Source: Novosphingobium sp.
GTDB lineage: Bacteria; Pseudomonadota; Alphaproteobacteria; Sphingomonadales; Sphingomonadaceae
Reading direction: 5' to 3'
Assembly (NCBI GenBank): GCA_017745295.1
Contig: JAGHZR010000007.1
Span: forward strand, 1-64,000
Length of the DNA stretch: 64,000 nucleotides
The translations under genes and the position numbers were made by a program. The notes beneath the pieces are model-generated. The model ran no database searches, had not been told where the DNA came from, and was given only the letters and a program-made list of their open reading frames with translations. Below are positions 56,778 through 64,000 of the stretch, piece after piece (position 1 is the stretch's first letter; the number at the start of each line of letters is the position of its first letter).

Positions 56778-56831
56778 TACGCCGCACGGCAGGGCCGCCG
56801 GTGCATGTCACGGCAGCGTCCGGGCGTGCGA

Positions 56832-57617
56832 TCAGGCTTCGTTCGGCCGGGGGGCCGGGTTGTTGCCGGCGCGCTCGATCGCCTTGGTTATGTCCTTCAC
56901 GAAGCGCGAATGGCGCACGCCGAACAGGAAGGTGTTCTGGATCAGAGTGCCCAGCCAGCGGCAGGGGCGCTTGATCTGGATGAGCAGGATATAGCGGTCC
57001 TCGTCCGTCTCGTTCCAGACTTCGTGGTTGAACATGTCGTCGAACAGGAAGGACTGGCCGGGTTCCCAGGTCAGGACGTGCAGCTTGTCGTCACCCTCGA
57101 CGTGCATCCGGCACTTTTCCCGCTCCTTGGGGGCCTTCAGGGCGAGGTGGTAGGTGAGCATGCCCTTGGTCATGCCCCAGTGGCGCGGAATGTGGCCGCC
57201 GGCTTCGAGAACGGAGAAGTTGGCCGTCACCAGTCCTGGAATCTTCTCGATGGCGGCAGCCGTGAATGGCGCGCGCGAGGCGTTCTTCCGAAGGCGATAG
57301 CCGTAGCCCTTCAGGAAGAAGGCGCGCCAGCGGCGATCCGCCGCGATCCGGCCATGGTCGAAGGAAAGGTCTCCCAGCGAAGGAATGTCCTCCGTCCGGA
57401 TGCGCACGGCTTCGTCGCGAATGGTTTCCCATTGCTTCTCAAGCTCGGCCATCCAGGGGAAGAAGGCCTTGTCCTGGACCGCAGCGTCGGGAATCCGCGA
57501 ATTCCGCATGATGACGCGGTCGATCTTGGGGCGAAGTTCCTTGCCGATCTGGAACAGCGACTTGTTGACGAAGGGAACCTTCCAACCGCGTGAGTTGAGG
57601 GTCTGTTGCCAGTTCAA
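56832..57617 (-). CDS. Aspartyl/asparaginyl beta-hydroxylase (LpxO-like)
   Basis: 261 aa of the Fe(II)/2-oxoglutarate-dependent family. It has ANFSVLEAGGHIPRHWGMTK (first histidine, about residue 145-150), LTYHLALKAP, and GQSFLFDDMFNHEVWNETDE (second histidine, about 198-201). LpxO from Salmonella, a relative, hydroxylates a lipid A fatty acid at C2. Here the enzyme sits next to a fatty acid hydroxylase gene on the same strand, so 2-hydroxylation of membrane lipids is a reasonable inference. Sphingomonads carry 2-hydroxymyristate in their glycosphingolipids. Confidence 0.82.
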   Translation of the reverse strand: MNWQQTLNSRGWKVPFVNKSLFQIGKELRPKIDRVIMRNSRIPDAAVQDKAFFPWMAELEKQWETIRDEAVRIRTEDIPSLGDLSFDHGRIAADRRWRAFFLKGYGYRLRKNASRAPFTAAAIEKIPGLVTANFSVLEAGGHIPRHWGMTKGMLTYHLALKAPKEREKCRMHVEGDDKLHVLTWEPGQSFLFDDMFNHEVWNETDEDRYILLIQIKRPCRWLGTLIQNTFLFGVRHSRFVKDITKAIERAGNNPAPRPNEA

Positions 57618-57714
57618 GAAACTGCTCCTTATACTTCTTCCAGGACAACGCAGGCGCGCCTCAAAGTGCGCTTGTATACACCTTGAGCGAAGCCTCCGGT
57701 CATATCTTGATCGT

Positions 57715-58344
57715 TTACCGCTTCAGCGAGCGAATCTTGCTTCCGAACACATCGTCCCAGAAAATCGCCGAGATCGAGTAGTTGCCGCTCTCGTCGACAT
57801 AGTGGTGACGCATGTGGTGGCGCTTCAGCGCCGAGCCGAGCCGACCCTTCATCGACCAGTGATGACAGGCATAGTGGACCACGTCGTAAACGACGTATCC
57901 GATCATGAAGCCCAGAAACAGCCAGGTTCCCGCGCCCGCGAACAGCAGGACGAGAACTCCCCAGACCGCGAGAGCGATCGGCACGCTGGCGCCGAGCGGC
58001 ATGAGGCTGCGCAAGGGATCGTTCGGCGCGTCGTGATGGTTGCCGTGCATCAGGAACACGAACCATTTCAGCACCGGGACATCGGATTCCAGATGGAACA
58101 TGTAGCGGTGCATCACGTATTCGAAGAGGCTCCACACCCCAAGGCCTGCCATGACCAGGCCCGTGCCCGCCAGCGGGCCGACCGTCCCCCAGCCCGCCCA
58201 GGCGATGGCCGGAAGCAGCACAGCCCAAGCGGCCGCGAAAACACGGGGAGAGATCAACGTAAGCCGTTCGAGCTTCTCGCTCTTGAACAAACGAACACGT
58301 TGCGGACTAGGATTTAGCGCGGGCATTGGGTCGATCTCGAACAT
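57715..58344 (-). CDS. Fatty acid hydroxylase/sterol desaturase family protein
   Basis: 209-aa membrane protein of the di-iron FA-hydroxylase family. Histidine boxes: HRYMFH (about residues 78-83), HGNHHD (about 99-104) and YACHHW plus HHMRHHY (about 157-178). Four membrane helices. Eukaryotic relatives (FA2H, Scs7) hydroxylate sphingolipid acyl chains. Together with the adjacent LpxO-like protein it may modify lipids at the envelope. Confidence 0.82.
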   Translation of the reverse strand: MFEIDPMPALNPSPQRVRLFKSEKLERLTLISPRVFAAAWAVLLPAIAWAGWGTVGPLAGTGLVMAGLGVWSLFEYVMHRYMFHLESDVPVLKWFVFLMHGNHHDAPNDPLRSLMPLGASVPIALAVWGVLVLLFAGAGTWLFLGFMIGYVVYDVVHYACHHWSMKGRLGSALKRHHMRHHYVDESGNYSISAIFWDDVFGSKIRSLKR

Positions 58345-58427
58345 CAGGCGTCGGTAAGTGTCAAGACAATAGTCCCCTAATACGCTGAGATGTTGACAAT
58401 CGCGGTCGATTAAACGGATGCAGCGGC

Positions 58428-59204
58428 ATGAACACCGGTTCCCCCAAAAAAAGAATTCTCATTACTGGCGCCTCGGGCGGACTCGGGGGGGCCTTGGCCC
58501 GGCAATACGCTGCTCCGGGCGTGATGCTTGCCCTCTGGGGCAGAGATTTGGCGCGTCTCACGGCCCTGGCGGAAGTCTGCCGAGCCAGAGGGGCCTGCGT
58601 CGACGTGCGATCGCTGGATATCTCCGATGTCGCGGGCGCGGTCCTGGCCGTGGAGGCCGAGGATGCGGCGGGGCCGATCGATCTGGCGCTTCTGGCGGCG
58701 GGCCTCGGAGACGTCCGGGCCGAGGGCGACAAAGTGGAGGATCCCGCGCTTGTGGCCAAGCTGGGCATCGTCAATTTCGCAGCACCCGCGGCCATGGCGG
58801 CTGCGCTCGCGAAGCGCATGGTGGAGCGGAAATCCGGCTCCATCGTCCTGATCGGCTCTGCTGCGGCGTTTCACGCCCTGCCTTTCGCAGCGGCCTATTC
58901 CGGCTCGAAGGCAGGCCTTGCGCGATTCGCCGAAGCGCTGCGCCTTGGCATGCGCGAGCACGGGGTCACGGTGACGCTGGTTTCTCCGGGGTTCATCGAC
59001 ACCGCCGCAGGACGGCAGGTTCCGGGGCCGAAACCGCTTATGCTGAAGCCGGATGACGTCGCCGCCCGGATTGCCGCGGCGGTCGCGAGCGGCAAGGGGC
59101 ATCTGATCCTGCCCTGGCCTTTTGCGGCGCTGCGACTGTTCGACCGTATCTTGCCGCGTTTTCTGCGCGACCGTCTGCTCCTGTCGCTCGCACCGCCGCG
59201 ATAG
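58428..59204 (+). CDS. SDR family short-chain dehydrogenase
   Basis: 258 aa. The classical SDR elements are ILITGASGGLGGALARQYAA (residues 10-29), VLIGSAAAFHALPFAAAYSG (catalytic Ser and Tyr-x-x-x-Lys with SKAGLARFA) and VTLVSPGFIDTAAGRQV. A hydrophobic C-terminus (ALRLFDRILPRFLRDRLLL) may attach it to membranes, as in 3-ketodihydrosphingosine reductases. Divergent from the hydroxylase genes (83-base spacer). Confidence 0.82.
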   Translation: MNTGSPKKRILITGASGGLGGALARQYAAPGVMLALWGRDLARLTALAEVCRARGACVDVRSLDISDVAGAVLAVEAEDAAGPIDLALLAAGLGDVRAEGDKVEDPALVAKLGIVNFAAPAAMAAALAKRMVERKSGSIVLIGSAAAFHALPFAAAYSGSKAGLARFAEALRLGMREHGVTVTLVSPGFIDTAAGRQVPGPKPLMLKPDDVAARIAAAVASGKGHLILPWPFAALRLFDRILPRFLRDRLLLSLAPPR

Positions 59205-59209
59205 GCCTG

Positions 59210-60685
59210 TCAGGAGGGGCTTTGCCCGGACGCGACATCGCCAAGGGCGGCATCGAGGATGGCATGATGCAGGCCTGCCGGGGTCAGGTCCGCGTGTCGA
59301 TCCTCGCCGCGGAGGATCGCGCCGGAGGCGTCGAGGCGAATCATCACGTAGGGGGTGTACCGGTCTCCGCCGGGCGCCGTCGCGCCGGGAATGCTGGGGC
59401 GATGATCACCGAAGAACACGAGCAGGGCGGGGCGTTCGAGCGCGCCCAGTCGCTCGACCAACGAGGACAGCATCGCATCGCTGTTGCGCGCGAGCCGGAG
59501 ATAGCTCTGCTTGAGGTCGCCGCTGGAATGTTCGTCGGGCGCCCAGGGGCCGTGGTTCTCGATCGTGACCGCATAGATCATGGTCGGCCCGGCCGCTGCC
59601 GCCGCGAGCGCGACGATCTCGTCGGTCATTGCCGCATCGGTGACATAGCGGCCCTGGCCGGGGGCGGGCGCCTCGAAGCTATCCTCGCCGACGAGGTGGG
59701 CGAAACCGGCGGCGGGCATGATCCGGTCCCGGCCATAGAAGCGCATGTCATGCGGATGCGCAAACAGACTGCGCCAACCGGCCGGTTTCAGGCGGGCAGG
59801 CAGGGCATGGGACACGTCGTCCAGAGCCGTCAGGAACGGGTCGTAGCGCCGAAAGCCGAGCTCTTCCTCGTCGAGGCCGAACAGGACCCCGTATTCCGTG
59901 CGCATCGTATAGGCGCCGAAGCCGCTGACCTGCAGCCGTCCGGACTGCCAGGCGTGCTCACGCGCCGCGGCGAGGCCGGGCAGGGCCAGGTCCGGGTCCG
60001 AAAAGATTTCGACCGGATCGGCGAAACTTTCGCACTGGATGATGACGACGAGTTCCGGGGCCTGAGCGATCGGGGACCGGCGCGGCGCGGCGCACGTCGC
60101 CGGGGCTTCGCTTTCGCGCCAGCGCAGCCAGTACAGCAGGAGCGTCGGCAGCAAGCCATGTCGCTGCACGTCGGCGTGGGCCGCCGGTACCGTTGCCAGA
60201 CGGCGGATGGGCGCGGCCTTCAGCGAGAGCACGAGGATCGCGAGGCTCGCAGCCAGTGTGCCCGATCCGATCAGGTGCGGTTGAACCGCCGGGACGAACA
60301 GCCAGGCGAGGAGCGCCAGGAGGAGGAGGGCAATGATCCCGGCCACGGTCCGCTGCCAGACGGCCACCGCCGACAGATAGAACTGCGGATGGCGGAATAT
60401 CGCCCCGATAAGGGCGAGATCGGAAAAGAGCAGCGGTTCGCCGAGCATGGCATGCTTGGCATTGGAGGCCACCGTCAGCAGGGCGAGCACGCCGAGCGCG
60501 AGGCAGACGGCGACGGGAAGGCTGCCGCAGACCAGGAGGAAGAGACCCGCCAGGGCCGTCATCATCCACAGCAGAAGCCAGGTGCCGGGAAGGCTCCGTC
60601 CGATCGCAAGCGGGAACTTGCCGCGCCGTGGACGCACGAGTCCTTCGAGCAGGATGGCGCCGAGCGGCAGCGCCGCGATTGTCAT
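59210..60685 (-). CDS. LTA synthase/sulfatase family membrane protein
   Basis: 491 aa: about four to five N-terminal membrane helices (LLLWMMTALAGLFLLVCGSL; VAGIIALLLLALLAWLFV), then an extracytoplasmic alkaline-phosphatase-like domain. Catalytic features include VVIIQCESFADP, YTMRTEYGVLFGLDEEEL (nucleophile Thr), IYAVTIENHGPW and LLVFFGDHRPSIPGA. The family transfers phosphoglycerol or phosphoethanolamine to glycans. ATG 60685 was chosen; an alternative at 60748 adds a poorly conserved leader. The SDR gene converges with it at 5 bases. Confidence 0.82.
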   Translation of the reverse strand: MTIAALPLGAILLEGLVRPRRGKFPLAIGRSLPGTWLLLWMMTALAGLFLLVCGSLPVAVCLALGVLALLTVASNAKHAMLGEPLLFSDLALIGAIFRHPQFYLSAVAVWQRTVAGIIALLLLALLAWLFVPAVQPHLIGSGTLAASLAILVLSLKAAPIRRLATVPAAHADVQRHGLLPTLLLYWLRWRESEAPATCAAPRRSPIAQAPELVVIIQCESFADPVEIFSDPDLALPGLAAAREHAWQSGRLQVSGFGAYTMRTEYGVLFGLDEEELGFRRYDPFLTALDDVSHALPARLKPAGWRSLFAHPHDMRFYGRDRIMPAAGFAHLVGEDSFEAPAPGQGRYVTDAAMTDEIVALAAAAAGPTMIYAVTIENHGPWAPDEHSSGDLKQSYLRLARNSDAMLSSLVERLGALERPALLVFFGDHRPSIPGATAPGGDRYTPYVMIRLDASGAILRGEDRHADLTPAGLHHAILDAALGDVASGQSPS

Positions 60686-60816
60686 TCCCTCGAAAGTCAC
60701 TGTTCTGCCGTGCAACCCGGATTGATGAGCCCAGCACCGTTCGACCATCGTTCAGCGGGCGGAAGCGCGCTCATAGCGGGGACGACCCTGACTGTCATCC
60801 GGTGTCTGCCCTCTGC

Positions 60817-61611
60817 CTACTTCCGCCATCCCCCGGCCGCAGCTTCGCGTTCCTGTGCGGCATCGAGCGGATCGCCCGCCGCCATGTCCTGCGCTTTTGC
60901 CATCAGGTCGGTCTGCCCGGAACCGGCCTGGCGGTAGTCCGCGCCTGCCTTGCCGTCTCCCGCAACGACATGTTCGAGGACCCATCGGCCCGAATCCTTG
61001 CAGGCGATCCCGGCGGAGGCCGTGGCGGCATAGACCCGGCAATAGTCGCCATCCCGGCGGCGGAAGCTGGCGAGGATGCGCAGGTTCCCGTCAGGGGCGG
61101 AAGCGAGGCGGGTCTCCAACCCTCGGGCGAGGTCGCCGGAGGCCAGCAGGGCGCCGTTCCGCTCCGTCACGGTGCCGCGCTGGAGCTGCGTGCCGATCAT
61201 CAGGCCGAGCACCAGCGTGGCGGCCACGGCAAGGCCTATGCGCCAGTGCCGCAGGGGCCGGGGGCGGCCCTTCGTCACCGGTGCTTCGGCCATTCGCCGA
61301 CGGCGAATCGCAGCGAGATCGATGACATGCGGTTTTCCGGGGGAGAGTTCGGAAGACGGACGGGCATCGGTCATGTCCTCTTCCGCCTCTTGCGCGGCGG
61401 CTGCCGCGATCAACAGGGTCAGGTCTTCCGGGACCGGTTCGGCCGCCACCGGATCGAAAGTGCCGCGCAGCAGGGTGCGCAGGCGGCGCTGCGCCTCGAC
61501 CTTCCCGGCGAGCGCGGGATCGGCCGCGACGGCGGCGGCGACGCGCGCGGCATCGCTTTCGGCAAGCGCGCCGTCCGCATAGGCCATCAGTTCCTCGTCG
61601 CTCACGGTCAC
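60817..61611 (-). CDS. Anti-sigma factor for the neighbouring ECF sigma
   Basis: 264 aa. The cytoplasmic N-terminus MTVSDEELMAYADGALAESD is the RskA/anti-sigma zinc-less domain type; a single membrane helix (IGLAVAATLVLGLMIGTQL) lies at about residues 128-146, followed by a periplasmic domain of 110 residues with a cysteine pair (DYCRVYAATASAGIACKD). Starts 4 bases inside the sigma stop (ATGA). Confidence 0.8.
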   Translation of the reverse strand: MTVSDEELMAYADGALAESDAARVAAAVAADPALAGKVEAQRRLRTLLRGTFDPVAAEPVPEDLTLLIAAAAAQEAEEDMTDARPSSELSPGKPHVIDLAAIRRRRMAEAPVTKGRPRPLRHWRIGLAVAATLVLGLMIGTQLQRGTVTERNGALLASGDLARGLETRLASAPDGNLRILASFRRRDGDYCRVYAATASAGIACKDSGRWVLEHVVAGDGKAGADYRQAGSGQTDLMAKAQDMAAGDPLDAAQEREAAAGGWRK

Positions 61612-62105
61612 GCCGCTTCTCCCAGTTCGCGCAGCAGAGCCTCGCGGCCCCGGCCGAGGCGCGAGGTCAGGGTGCCCTGCGGGATGCCGATGATCTCGGC
61701 GGCTTCCTTGTAGGCAAAGCCCTCGACAAGCACGAGCATCACCGCTTCGCGCTGTTCCTCGGAGAGCCGCGCCAGCGCGCGGCCGACATTGCCGAGTTCG
61801 ACGACGTTCTCGGCATCGCGGTCGCCGGGGGTGCCTATGGCAACGCCTTCCTCTTCATGGACGAAGGTCTGCGAACGCCGCTTCCTTGCTCTTGTCTCGT
61901 CGATCCACTGGTTGCGCATGATCCTGTAAACCCATGCGTCGAGCCGCGTCCCGTCCTGCCATTGCCGGTGGGATTTGAGCGCGCGCTCGACGGTCTGCTG
62001 GCACAAGTCGTCGGCATCGGCCGCATCGCGAGCGAGGCCGCGCGCGAACCGCCGCAGGCGCGGCAGCAGGGCGGTCAGCTCTTGGAAGAAGTGGTCTGTG
62101 CTCAT
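61608..62105 (-). CDS. ECF-type RNA polymerase sigma factor
   Basis: 165 aa. Region 2: ADADDLCQQTVERALKSHRQ and LDAWVYRIMRNQWIDETRAR; region 4: LARLSEEQREAVMLVLVEGF and AEIIGIPQGTLTSRLGRGRE. ATG 62105 (MSTDHFFQ) is the standard start. In front of it lies a predicted ECF promoter that is mirrored for the divergent peptidase gene, suggesting autoregulation. The anti-sigma factor follows directly. Confidence 0.88.
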   Translation of the reverse strand: MSTDHFFQELTALLPRLRRFARGLARDAADADDLCQQTVERALKSHRQWQDGTRLDAWVYRIMRNQWIDETRARKRRSQTFVHEEEGVAIGTPGDRDAENVVELGNVGRALARLSEEQREAVMLVLVEGFAYKEAAEIIGIPQGTLTSRLGRGREALLRELGEAA

Positions 62106-62120
62106 CGAATGTCTTGCCTG

Positions 62121-62156
62121 AGGGATGAAACGCATGAGCCTTGGCGTTTCATCCCT
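62121..62156. promoter_or_regulatory. Divergent ECF promoter pair
   Basis: A perfect 13-bp inverted repeat, AGGGATGAAACGC/GCGTTTCATCCCT, with a 10-nt centre, lies between the sigma gene and the S8 peptidase gene. Read either way it gives TGAAAC-N13-CGTTTC, an ECF-type -35 and -10. The same spacing occurs at 63472-63496 before the Gly/Ser-rich gene. Confidence 0.7.
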
Positions 62157-62173
62157 GAGTGCTACGATTTTTC

Positions 62174-63436
62174 ATGATGGACAAGCTGATGAGAACAGTC
62201 GCGATCCTGGCTCTGGCGATGGCGGCGCTGGTTGCGGCGCCCTTGCGGGCGCAACTGCTGCCGGTCGATCCGCTGGGCACGGTCGGCCGTGCGGGCAGGA
62301 CGCTCGGCGAAACGGCGCGGGATACGGCGTCGCAAGTCGCCGCGCCGCTGGGTGAGGTAGTGCAGGATGCCCGCTCGATGGCGCGCGAGCGGCTTCGGCG
62401 GATCGGCGGTTTCGTCTCCGGCCATGGCGACCGGGTCGAATGGGACGATGACCATCAGCCCGCCGTGCGCGGGGAAGTGCTTCTGCTGGACCCCGATCCT
62501 GCTGCGCTGGAGACCGCGCGGGGTAAGGGCTATGCGGTTCTGGAGCAGGCCGAGATCGAGGCGCTGGGCATCGCTTATGCGCGGCTCGGCACGCCGGAGG
62601 GGGTGCCGCTCGCGAAAGCGGTGCAGGACTTGCGAAAGGCGCTGCCCGGCCGCGAGATTTCCGCCGACCAGCTGCATTTTCCGTCCGGTGCGGCGTCGCA
62701 GCCAAGCGGAGCGGGTAAGGCGGAGGCTTTGCCAACACCTCTTCCTCGGGGCGGCACCGTCGGCGTCATCGATGGAGGAATCGCGGGTTCCTCCCGGCTG
62801 GCGGCGCAGCGGGGCTTCGCTTCGGGTGCACCGAAGGCCAGCGATCATGCCGGTGCCATCGCCTCGCTGCTGGCAGGGGCGGGGACGGCGAAGATCCATG
62901 GCGCGGATGTCTACGGCTCCGATCCGGCAGGGGGGAGCGCGCTGGCGATCGCGAGAGCGCTCGGCTGGATGCAGGGGCAGGGGGTGCCGGTGGTCTCGAT
63001 CAGTCTGGTCGGACCGTCCAATCCCCTGCTGGCGCGCGCGGTGGCGGGGGCGCAGGGCAAGGGCATGGTGATCGTCGCGGCGGTCGGCAACGACGGGGCG
63101 GCGGCGCCGCCCGCCTTTCCGGCCTCGTATCCCGGCGTGGTGGCGGTTACCGGGGTCGACCGCGCGGGACGCGTGCTGATCGAGGCGGGGCAGGCCGTGC
63201 ATCTCGACTATGCCGCGCCGGGCGCGGATATCTCGGCGCTCGTACCCGGACGCGGACGGGTTTCGCTGCGGGGGACGTCCTATGCGGCACCGCTCGCCGC
63301 CGCGCGGATCGCGGCGTGGCAGGCCCGGCTGGGAAACGGTGCGAAAGCGCTGAAAGCCGTGGATTCCGAAGCGGTCAAGGGCACCCGCCGGACCGGGCGC
63401 GGGGTGCTTTGCAGCATCTGCCGCAGCGGGCTGTGA
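62174..63436 (+). CDS. S8 family serine peptidase (subtilisin-like), secreted
   Basis: 420 aa. Signal peptide (TVAILALAMAALVAAPLRA), then a 160-residue N-terminal region, then a compact subtilisin domain: Asp in TVGVIDGGI (about residue 200), His in SDHAGAIASLLAG (about 226), Asn in VAAVGNDGA and Ser in LRGTSYAAPLAAARI (about 366). Ends with a cysteine pair (GVLCSICRSGL). Divergent from the ECF sigma gene and transcribed from its mirrored promoter. Likely the stress-responsive periplasmic or secreted protease of that regulon. Confidence 0.85.
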   Translation: MMDKLMRTVAILALAMAALVAAPLRAQLLPVDPLGTVGRAGRTLGETARDTASQVAAPLGEVVQDARSMARERLRRIGGFVSGHGDRVEWDDDHQPAVRGEVLLLDPDPAALETARGKGYAVLEQAEIEALGIAYARLGTPEGVPLAKAVQDLRKALPGREISADQLHFPSGAASQPSGAGKAEALPTPLPRGGTVGVIDGGIAGSSRLAAQRGFASGAPKASDHAGAIASLLAGAGTAKIHGADVYGSDPAGGSALAIARALGWMQGQGVPVVSISLVGPSNPLLARAVAGAQGKGMVIVAAVGNDGAAAPPAFPASYPGVVAVTGVDRAGRVLIEAGQAVHLDYAAPGADISALVPGRGRVSLRGTSYAAPLAAARIAAWQARLGNGAKALKAVDSEAVKGTRRTGRGVLCSICRSGL

Positions 63437-63471
63437 ACGGGGCAACCGAAAAAATTCACGCCTCTCACGGA

Positions 63472-63496
63472 TGAAAGCCTGAGGGGCATCCGTTCC
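63472..63496 (+). promoter_or_regulatory. ECF promoter, third copy
   Basis: TGAAAG-N13-CGTTCC at the same internal spacing as the divergent pair at 62121-62156, within an identical GGATGAAA context, 50 bases before the Gly/Ser-rich gene start. Confidence 0.6.
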
Positions 63497-63546
63497 TTCC
63501 AACAGACACACCGGATGGGTGTGGAGAAAAAGGAAGGAGCAGAATC

Positions 63547-64000
63547 ATGAACAAGCTCACTCTCGGGACCGCAATCGCCACGCTCGCCCTCGTCGCCGTC
63601 TCTCCTGCGGCCCATGCCCAGCTTCTTGGTGGGGGCGGCCTTGGCGGTTCGCTGGGCGGCTCGCTCGGAGGCTCTTTGGGCGGGACGCTCGGCGGCGTCG
63701 GCAGCTCGATCGACGGCATGGGGAGCGGCGCGGGCGATATCAGCGCCTCGCGGGCTAGCCGGAGCGTTTCCTCGCGGGCCGGTGGCAGCGGGCGGGCCAG
63801 CAAGTCGGTGAAGGCGCCGCAAGCTCCGGATGCCTCGGGTGTTACGGCAGCGGCCAGTGGCGCGGGTTCGCGGGCTGGTGGGCTGGTCGATTCGACCCGT
63901 TCCACGCTGTCGGGCGCGGCGGGCAGTGCTTCGGCAGCAGGTTCGGGAACCGGTGCGCTGTCCGGATCGGGCAATGGTGGCTCGGCGACCGGCTCGGGCA
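63547..64000 (+). CDS. Secreted Gly/Ser/Ala-rich protein, 3' end outside window
   Basis: At least 151 residues; open to the window end. A signal peptide (LTLGTAIATLALVAVSPAAHA) is followed by a repeated LGGSLGG run (five units, about residues 27-50) and a long Ser/Gly/Ala-rich low-complexity region (SRASRSVSSRAGGSGRAS). AAGGAG precedes ATG 63547. Not assigned to a family. Probably an exported surface protein, and a candidate target or partner of the S8 peptidase, with which it appears to share the ECF promoter type. Confidence 0.65.
   Translation, partial: MNKLTLGTAIATLALVAVSPAAHAQLLGGGGLGGSLGGSLGGSLGGTLGGVGSSIDGMGSGAGDISASRASRSVSSRAGGSGRASKSVKAPQAPDASGVTAAASGAGSRAGGLVDSTRSTLSGAAGSASAAGSGTGALSGSGNGGSATGSG

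Overview
The window is 64 kb of GC-rich alphaproteobacterial chromosome. Gene content (bc1 complex in the order petA-petB-petC, a Zur-type regulator, an NrsF/DUF1109 anti-sigma factor, an LpxO-like hydroxylase beside a fatty acid hydroxylase, an alginate-export type porin) and the style of the proteins fit the Sphingomonadales, most likely Novosphingobium or a close relative. This assignment is inference from protein character; no marker gene such as 16S rRNA is present.

Layout. 1-3714: a nest of mobile DNA. A complete IS21-family element (1-2579) sits inside the orfB of an IS3-family element (2580-3526), which itself interrupts a frameshifted AAA-ATPase remnant. 3.8-27.7 kb: mostly housekeeping genes, including an M23 peptidase, a ferritin-like/bcp/glnE operon, agmatine deiminase, a bestrophin channel, thrS preceded by a threonine-rich leader peptide, dxs, zur, purH, a heparinase-like protein and rpe. 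28.6-35.7 kb: a lipid/head-group flavoured block with three nucleotidyltransferases, a diacylglycerol-kinase-like protein, a CDP-alcohol phosphatidyltransferase with an extra N-terminal region, a HIT protein and a flippase. 35.7-47.5 kb: M20 amidohydrolase, threonine aldolase-like enzyme, DMT transporter, aminopeptidase N, pgeF, the cytochrome bc1 operon, apt and a tRNA-Gly. 47.7-56.4 kb: a more accessory stretch with a TetR/dioxygenase pair divergent from an MBL hydrolase/porin pair, then periplasmic peroxiredoxin, a DsbD/ScsB-like reductase, an ECF sigma factor and an NrsF-type anti-sigma factor. 56.8-60.7 kb: envelope-lipid enzymes. 60.8-64 kb: a second ECF sigma/anti-sigma pair divergent from an S8 serine peptidase and followed by a secreted Gly/Ser-rich protein that runs off the window.

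The two most interesting signals are regulatory. First, a 22-codon reading frame upstream of thrS holds seven consecutive threonine codons and is followed by GC-rich hairpins, which looks like attenuation control of threonyl-tRNA synthetase. Second, one promoter-like sequence, TGAAAS-N13-CGTTYC, occurs three times with identical spacing: twice as a perfect inverted repeat between the second ECF sigma gene and the S8 peptidase gene, and once before the Gly/Ser-rich protein. It probably defines a small regulon of that sigma factor. The window also carries several families of palindromic intergenic repeats, including two 77-bp copies that are inverted relative to each other.
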